DNA of 28,669 nt, from the IMG/VR virus record IMGVR_UViG_3300032287_001729, positions 1 through 28,669 of that record; one strand, given 5' to 3'. Positions 28,610 through 28,669 of this stretch are shown here, one piece after another (the first letter of the stretch is position 1; every line of letters begins with the position of its first letter). The notes beneath the pieces were generated by a model. The model was not told the origin of the DNA and did no database searches. It worked only from the letters and a program-made list of their open reading frames with translations. The position numbers and the translations under genes were made by a program. This DNA comes from a virus.

Positions 28610-28612
28610 TTT

Positions 28613-28669
28613 TCAACCCTCCAAAATCCAAAACCGCCATTTTTGTGGAGCATTACGGAAGCGAGATCG
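28613..28669 (-). CDS. Possible C-terminus of an upstream gene (partial)
   Basis: From the right edge of the window a frame reads 18 residues ending FWILEG and stopping at 28613, three bases before the terminase start. A second frame is also open here (ending VEKW), so the choice is uncertain. HNH endonuclease genes often lie in this position, but too little is visible to say. Confidence 0.25.
   Translation of the reverse strand, partial: RSRFRNAPQKWRFWILEG

Noticed and set aside
1-28669. tRNA genes, CRISPR arrays, IS elements, attachment sites
   Set aside because: I found no cloverleaf with a T-loop TTCRA element, no regularly spaced repeats, no transposase or integrase and no flanking direct repeats.

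Overview
The window is a stretch of a tailed double-stranded DNA bacteriophage or prophage genome with an HK97-type head and a long, probably non-contractile (siphovirus-like) tail. Every gene I can support lies on the minus strand, so transcription runs from high to low coordinates. Genes are packed with 1, 4 or 8 base start/stop overlaps (TAATG, ATGA, ATGAGTGA) and mostly have strong GGAGG-type ribosome sites. I see no integrase, repressor, lysis gene, tRNA, IS element or CRISPR array, so lifestyle cannot be decided. Host assignment is inference only: the Cys-rich virion-module protein and its Erv/ALR-like neighbour remind me of proteins from Planctomycetota, but no host gene is present.

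Head and packaging, 28609 to 19966 (leftward): small and large terminase, portal, ClpP-like prohead protease, HK97-fold major capsid protein, a beta-rich structural protein, a small protein not listed by a 60-residue-plus simple ORF rule because it sits inside a longer frame, a gp6-like connector, a head closure protein, an HK97 gp10-like protein, another beta-rich small protein and a DUF3168-like tail completion protein. The start of the capsid gene sits under a hairpin that presents its ribosome site in the loop.

Tail, 19963 to 13529: tail tube protein, a small acidic protein, then a G/GT-type tail assembly chaperone pair joined by a -1 programmed frameshift (slippery A-AAA-AAA plus a predicted H-type pseudoknot), the tape measure, two unknown structural proteins, a protein with 35 cysteines in 454 residues, and, translationally coupled to it, a small protein resembling Erv/ALR sulfhydryl oxidases but with CxC in place of CxxC. 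A calcineurin-like phosphoesterase and a SprT-like metalloprotease end the module (13596 to 12411).

The longest gene-poor stretch (12258-12410) carries a candidate promoter with an 11-base inverted repeat over its -35, and is the likely start of the early operon. That operon (12257 to 1) opens with small unknown genes, two of which share a duplicated 35-base leader, and two tandem single-membrane-pass micropeptides of 34 and 29 residues. It continues with a Sak4-like RecA ATPase, a DUF669 protein, a DnaN sliding clamp, zinc-ribbon and other small proteins, an SNF2 helicase fused to a beta-class DNA methyltransferase with an altered motif IV (SIPF), a superfamily 2 helicase with a zinc ribbon, and the N-terminus of an archaeo-eukaryotic primase (AEP) cut by the window edge. 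Together clamp, ATPase, helicases and primase form a phage-encoded replication/recombination set; no DNA polymerase is seen in the window, unless the truncated AEP protein is a primase-polymerase.
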